This document shows positions 57,957-64,000 of a stretch of DNA of 64,000 nt, piece by piece. Location: positions 1-64,000 of the forward strand of contig LUCM01000232.1 in the NCBI GenBank assembly GCA_008360955.1, given 5' to 3'. Each line of letters opens with the position of its first letter. Positions within the stretch are counted from its first letter, which is position 1. This DNA comes from Fasciolopsis buskii. Taxonomy: Eukaryota; Platyhelminthes; Trematoda; Plagiorchiida; Fasciolidae. Position numbers and translations under genes: made by a program. Under the pieces are notes generated by a model. That model did no database searches. It had not been told where the DNA came from and worked only from the letters and a program-made list of their open reading frames with translations.

Positions 57957-58487
57957 TTAATGGGAATCAAACTCTCCTGATCGCAGTAGGTTTTTCGCCA
58001 TCCAAACACTTATTCTTACTCCAAGAAGTACTTCCGTTCCTGACGTTGAAGCCGTAGTTTTGCAGAATGTGCGTAAGTAACTCACGACATGAGTTTTTAC
58101 TTGCCATTCATTCGGCTTACCCAAATCACTTAAATATCGTGCCTTGTTTCCTGTGTACTTTGAATAATGTCGCAGCATATGGGAGATTTCTATGATGTGA
58201 GTAGTATTCCGGTCAAAATTATGGTCGACTAAGAACAGCAGTTTATACTTGGGTGTCCACATTACACTTCTGCGTATAAGCGGTGCGTAAAAGTTCCACA
58301 ATAAAAGCATGCATCTGCGTCTGCATTTCTGCAGAAACCTCTCTCGGGCCCAACTTAATTCTTTCGTAACATTTTTCGTTCCCCTTTCAAAGACCTCGAT
58401 GAGGCGGGTCTGAATTTGACGTTCTGTGAAGCTTTTCTCCGTGCCGCACCGCAACACTGTTAATTTCCACATATTAGTGGGATTCAT
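57957..58487 (-). other. Unidentified 176-codon open frame
   Basis: One of the two longest open frames in the window not explained by an exon or retroelement. The translation is basic and Cys-containing (e.g. RCRRRC-read region FLQKCRRRCMLLLWNF) with no signature I recognise. By stop-codon density a frame of this length can arise by chance in 64 kb about once in several windows, so it may not be coding. No splice sites or neighbours support it. Confidence 0.2.
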
Positions 58488-58763
58488 TGAAAACCTTTGT
58501 TACTACTCCCAGGTTTTGCGAGTGGTGTAATCATGTGGGCTCACTCGCTTGCAGGCTGGTTATATTAGTGTGTCGGACGCGAATTCCGTTTGTTGGTCGA
58601 TTGTTGCGCCAGAGTTGCGGAGCATAATCGTCGATGGACTGATGTTGGACTATTCTAACACCAAAGTGACGAATGTTCTCTTCAGAGCAAGAGGTTGTAA
58701 TAAAATAGCAGACATTTTTGATGACGCTCGTTAGAATTTCTTGAAATTCCTGGACCTAAGGTT

Positions 58764-59285
58764 GTGCGTTTCCTCCTAATTCCGACAAAATTTGTCAGCC
58801 GATTCACACAACAAATTCAGACAGGTTACAAGGACAAGAATGAAGCGCCTGATTTAATACCAATGGTGTTTGTTATACGGGTGGTCCTAAGACGGGCTGA
58901 ACGAAAAACATGGCACAATTTTAAGCCACGTAATGGAACTTGCCCATTTCAGACAGATCCTTTTTTTATCATGGTATATAGGCTTGTTAACGGCAGGACG
59001 CTACTGGTTCTCGAACAGCATAACAGCTTATCCACAGACTATTATTCTGAGTATGAGGAGTTCAAGTTTGGTAGCCGGTGGCCACGAGAGCTGCCCCGTG
59101 GTTTCGGCTTATTGACGGTGGAGATGCAGCTTACCCACCCTATGATTGAAAGGGCACCTAGAGACATGTCTCTTTCATTGTTAACAGGACTGAAACGTCT
59201 GCACGACTTCCGGTCACTCTTGGTGACATTTGTGCGAACTGTATCGATTGGGCTGTATCAAGTTGGCAACTCACCCAGCAGTTAA
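58764..59285 (+). other. Unidentified 173-codon open frame
   Basis: It lies 0.28 kb from the minus-strand frame at 57957-58487. No domain, signal peptide or retroelement motif was recognised. A chance frame or a decayed element are both possible. Confidence 0.2.
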
Positions 59286-59989
59286 TCCGTTTGCATCGCT
59301 GTTCATGATATTGACGTGCCCCTGAGCGTGCGATGATTGAAGTGTCAATCCGCTTAGTTCGGTACGAATCTAGAGGTATCGTGCAACTGGTCAGTGAGGT
59401 AAGCAGTTACTGTGACAGTAAGATAGAATCCAAGCCGAAAGAAGTATTTCTAAAGTGATGCATATTTGGAGATTTGATGCCACTCGGTAGTCTACCACCA
59501 TCGTCTATGTAGCTTCAGCCTGTCTCCAGCACTCATCATCTGGATTAGAAAGACGAACCTTTCTTCGAGGAGCACACCTACTGGAGGAATTCACACTAAG
59601 CTACCAGGTCAAGTGACTGGGCACGGTAATTCGAATATGATGTGACTGTTTGCGGTAAATCTTTTTTCACAAGCGTGCAATTATTTCTACTCTGGGTGAA
59701 GGTTTATAGACCGCAGTCGAGTATCACGAAACGGCAGTTACAGGCCACTAACTGACGGGTGAATATTTAGTGTTAGTTGGCTTTCCAACTGTTATCTTCT
59801 TCACAACTCCGTTGTGGGTACCCAGTGCGAGATTTCGTGAGTTCATCGTGGAGACGGTTGAAAAGTCCATCCCAGTTGCGAGGTTAAACACTTAGAAGCC
59901 CGTATACCTCACTTCCCGGAATCCAGGTAGCCTTTTCCCTGGGTCATGTTAGCCAAGAAGTTATATATCAGGCTTGATTGACATAAAAA

Positions 59990-61546
59990 AGACTGGGGGT
60001 ACTAACCCCATGGATTCCCAGCTTGTAACTAAAACACCATAACTTGTTGGAGCTTGTCTCTTCTGTCTCCAACCGAATCTCTTTGCCCCTTCTGCCTACC
60101 CAGTGTCCCCACCGATAACACGCCCGATACTCGCAACGGCTCGTTGTCAAGTGGTGTATTAGGTGGTTTTCAGTCTGTTAGTTCACATTTTCTCAAGCCT
60201 CGTCGGCCTCTGAATCTCGGTTCCTTCAATGTGCGCACTTTAATGCAGGCTGGCCAACAGGCGTGTTTGGCTCTGACAGTGGACTCACTTTTGATTAATG
60301 TCTGCTACGTGACTGAAACACGAATTCGGAATTCAAGTAGAGTAATTCAACTAACTGCGTCTAATGTCTCGTCAAGATATTTCCTTCACACTTCAGAACA
60401 CGAAGCAGCTCAAACTGTGGGTCAACACGGTTTAGGAATAGTCTTAAGTGAGAAAGCCGAAGCAGCCCTTTTAGACTGGATCTCGGTTAACAGTCGTTTG
60501 TGCGCCGTGATAATGCAGGGATCAGGATAGTACTGTCAAGCGCAGTTTATTTGTTATCTCGGCATACGCTCCATCAGACTGCAGCACTAACATGGAGGAA
60601 CATAGGTTTTACGATGACCTCGTCACTCTTGTTCGGAAGAGCAAACGCTCTGGCATTAGAGTGGTAGCAGGTGATTTTAATAATAGTAATAATATTTGCG
60701 AACAGCAGGCATCGACTAGATGTTCATCCTCCAACAGATACTCGAAACGCACCACTTACCGCCGCCGTACGATCGTGATCTTTCTCGATTTGAAAGGTGC
60801 TTTCGACTCCGTGGATCGATCAGCACTATTCAGTGCTCTCCACCGGAAGGGTATGCCAGCGTAGTTTGTGAACTTGTTGCGAGCATTGTACTCGCATACA
60901 CATGGTCGCGCGAGGGTGTACGGTGAACTATCAAGTTCATTCAAAATGATTTTTACGTAGTATGGCTAGGATTGGATGGAATGACCGAGTGAGTAATGTG
61001 AAGGTCAGGAATCTAGTGCGAGGTGCCGGCTCTCAGGACACCTTGTTTCGTCGTATGAAACTTAGTACACTACACTGGTTGGGTCAGGTGCTGCGTATGT
61101 CAAACACTCGTCTGTCATGCTGTGCCCTATTTTGTATTCCTTCCAATGAATGGAATAAGCCATTTAGAGGACAACAGATGACGTGGCAACGCGGGATGAG
61201 AAAATGTACGGCGAACTTAGGTAAAGTAGGTGTCTCGCGTCTTCGTGGTTGGGGTCCGAAAGATTCGTCACCTATCTGGCTGGAGACAGTGAGCCGCGAA
61301 CAGTCGAAATCGTGTTGTCATTTTCTATCGAATCAGAATGATTGAAAGAGTGCGCTTGTACAGTTCGACTGTGTGCTGTGTGTTGTCTCCAGTAGCACCT
61401 TATCTTTTCCCACCTGTGTAGTTCCACTTCCTGTTCCCCTTGGATACTCACTTTTTATGGAAGCGTGTGACTCTGGGGAAACGGCAGTGGTCAGTGGGGC
61501 TTGCATTGCTGTTTAACGCTAAACGATGGCAGTGATGATGATGTTT
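59990..61546 (+). mobile_element. RTE-clade LINE relic D, internally deleted
   Basis: Blocks in order: an N-terminal endonuclease with LNLGSFNVRTLMQAGQQ (about 60208-60258), CYVTETRI, HGLGIVLSEKAEAALLDWISVNSRLC (60424-60505) and RVVAGDFNNSNN near 60660. An abrupt jump to the RT middle follows, RTIVIFLDLKGAFDSVDRSALFSAL (60768-60842) and, after a stop, FVNLLRALYSHTHGRARVYGELSSS. A second jump leads to the C-terminus, RIGWNDRVSN, LHWLGQVLRM and LRGWGPKD near 61232-61265. The end of the endonuclease, the RT entry and the YADD palm are missing. The 3' end closes with GTGATGATGATG near 61533-61546, the short trinucleotide tail typical of RTE elements. Confidence 0.85.
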
Positions 61547-64000
61547 GGCAAAGGTAAACAGTTGGTGTGAGGTCGGTCTTCCTTTGAGTTCTCCTGTTTT
61601 GTATCTGATGCGTACGGTAGTGGATGTTTACGGACGGCTAAGGGTTGGTGTTCGCGTACCATTTCACGCACCTTTGTGTCAATTAACATGAGAAGATTAA
61701 CACCCTCAAGTCTTCCAGATTGACCGATTCGTCAGCGTCTGATGTGACACAATGTTTCACAGCAAATAACGATCAGAGATAATCGTGTGGCCAGTCGCGA
61801 CCGTCCCTTTGCAATTTGGTTGTCGCTTATTTAGTGAAAACTTACCATGTCTTTGGGCGCTGCTTCTGCTCTTCGGCAAATGTCCTTATTCATTGATCTG
61901 GAACACAATTTATTCACGATTGCCCACCAATGGCTGTTCTATCGTTAATCCCACCTTGTGTCTCCGAGAAAACTCCATAGGGGCTGCTTTATCGTTTATT
62001 TGATTTTCTGATGCTTAAAACTAAGTGGCCACCAGGCTATCTGCTCATCAATGCTGGTTTAGCGGCACCCACTCTCTCAAAGTAACATTGAACAAAGGAA
62101 AGCCGGAACTAATATCGTCCAAAAGACAGCATTAACCATTAAGTATCAGCGGGCTTTTTGTGCAGGGGTTTGATGGAATTTTAATCGATTGGTCGAATCG
62201 TCTGGAATAAGTGGCATGCTCACTCACCCTTGTTAGTCAAGACTTGTCCACTAGGTGGCTTTTAAGGGTAACATATTTGTTTGTCTGGACAGTTGTGCAT
62301 GTTACTCAATGAAAAACAAAGTCATGGCCCGATGTTTACATCTGCCAATATTCGTGCCTATAGGGTTTTCTTGCTGCATTCGGACATGTAGATCCGGTTC
62401 GGATCTACACTGTTGCATCCGGACACTTCGAGTCCTAGTATTAATAGCCTGGTGTGAATTGCACTAGCACCATTCCAGATCATAGATAATTTAGGTAATC
62501 CAAAATTACTAGACAATGGCCTTATTCTACTACATGATAGCCAAAGTCTCAAACTCCTGAGCTACGTGTAGTATGATTCTGTAAGTTTCCACTACTCATC
62601 TTATACAGGCGAACCGGCAACTAGTGTCTCGATGTTGTCCATCCTGCCAACTTCATATGTTGTGATTAAATAAGAAATTAAACTCCAATCTATTTTAACC
62701 ATACTTCTGAGAAGGTGGACTTTTGTCCATCGTTCCGTAATTTACTAATTTACTGCGTTTGGGTTGGCGTGTAACAACGCCGGTTTTCAGTTGCTTGCCG
62801 GTAAAGAAGGCATTATATTGATCTAGCCTTGAGTTAGATGTTGGATCATTTGTCCACATGATACAATAATGCTATATCACACCAGCGGCACAATCAGCAG
62901 TCATTTTATCTTTGCCTGGCAAAGCGTTCAAGTCAAACAGGTCTAATCCCGTACTCAGTAATGGGTTGGGCAAACATGAGTCATGTGACCAGTCGGATGC
63001 AGGCACGTGTGATTATGGTAGCAGAATACGTCCACATAGTTGTATGAACGAAGCTGTTCAAAATCACCTGTTCGCTATTAGGTCCAAGAGCTTTCAGAAG
63101 GCGCGATGGCGATGAAGTTTCACGTGTAGGCGTACCAACTTATAGTCAGAGAAGTCGGTGGGTTCAAATGTCTGGCCTTCACCAATTGGAGGTCAAACGA
63201 ATTTGAAATCAAAGTTGTTTTAATTGGACGGTTTTTTACTCCATTGATAAGCGAATGAATCAACGCCAGTTTACAGCAGAACTGTAATAAGGCAGTAACG
63301 AACACTGTGGAAGAATCCCCAGAGTGCACGGATGGGAAAAGACTGTCTTGCAACTGACAACAAAACCCGTAGAACCATCATAAAAGGAGATGGAAGGCCA
63401 GGCCTAAGAGGGAGATTTGCAAAAACCAACTTCCCCGATGAGACCACTTAAGGAGAACCCTTCGATGAATTGAGGAGAATCTGCGTTCATCTTATGCAAA
63501 ATATTCGATGCAGGTTCACTATAACTTTCATAGACAACCAGCTAATGAGAACCGTGGCACTGGACGGTTGTAAAGTTCAAGCAGGTCTCGAATGTCATTT
63601 GACGGTATGGAAATCATGATTTATTAATAAGTCTTCTAATCGTTGAAAGGTTGATTACTGTCTTTAGCTGCCTACTCTGGGTCGTAGTCTATCCAGCGTG
63701 TATTGTTAGTCTATATTTGTAAATCGTTGTTAGTTGCTGAATTCAGTATTACGATTTTAATTACTAATACCACATAAATACAGTAGAAGCCACGTGGAAA
63801 TGCGCTTGAGGATGCCTAGCGCTTGAGATAAAATCCAGTGGAACAGCGACAACATACCTGCAAAAAGGGTAAAAACTTCAATAAACGCCATTGGTTTGAA
63901 AGCAGTCCACTGGTACTGCTCCCTTCATATCATTTTGTAAGTGATAACGGAGGGGAGTAAAACTTAAAGTGGCTTCTCTATGATGAAGTTTTCTTACCGT
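61547..64000. other. no recognisable gene
   Basis: Only short frames (77 codons or fewer) and no repeat family recognised. A direct CCGGTTCGGATCTACACTGTTGCATCCGGAC-type local duplication around 62376-62415 (GCATTCGGACATGTAGATC then GGATCTACACTGTTGCATCC) forms a small imperfect inverted arrangement of unknown meaning. Confidence 0.4.

Overview
The window is eukaryotic nuclear DNA of moderate AT content. It holds one large, intron-rich gene in a background of decayed retroelements. Two very short introns (28 and 34 nt) beside multi-kilobase introns, RTE-type LINE relics, and tRNA-headed short elements carrying a hammerhead ribozyme together suggest a flatworm, most likely a digenean trematode. 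The species cannot be fixed from sequence alone.

The main gene runs on the + strand from about 6.9 to 51.6 kb. I reassembled it from 12 exons: 6878-7047, 7076-7317, 7352-7524, 15749-15984, 19953-20505, 28862-29045, 37984-38535, 42903-43016, 48675-48895, 49860-49976, 50832-51326 and 51499-51558. Every junction is GT/AG and every phase matches, giving a 3117-nt reading frame (1038 codons plus stop). The product is an immunoglobulin-domain receptor tyrosine kinase of the FGF-receptor type: Ig-like ectodomain, Ser-rich spacer, last Ig domain, one transmembrane helix (about 528-550), and a complete kinase domain (about 651-951). The catalytic Lys, Glu, HRD and APE residues are present, but the DFG motif reads DLG. 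The first and last exons are the least certain.

Region by region: 1-6.9 kb has no recognisable host gene and contains a broken Ty3/gypsy integrase (about 4.56-5.19 kb). From 7.5 to 15.7 kb is an intron with one tRNA-like element. From 16.0 to 19.95 kb is an intron with an RTE-type LINE relic and a (CTA)n tract just before exon 5. From 20.5 to 28.9 kb is an intron with an inverted pair of SINE-like repeats flanking a 252-base N gap, each arm carrying a tRNA-like head and a hammerhead ribozyme, plus a second RTE relic. From 29.0 to 38.0 kb is an intron with a CR1/Jockey-like LINE 3' end and one copy of a 0.2-kb dispersed repeat whose second copy lies in the next intron. From 43.0 to 48.7 kb is an intron with a third RTE relic and a tRNA-like element. 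Downstream of the gene, 51.6-60 kb is mostly unassigned, and an internally deleted RTE element lies at 60.0-61.55 kb. All six coding retroelement relics read in the same direction as the gene.

The most interesting items are the hammerhead-bearing SINE pair, the DLG substitution in an otherwise intact FGFR-like kinase, and the tiny 5' introns.
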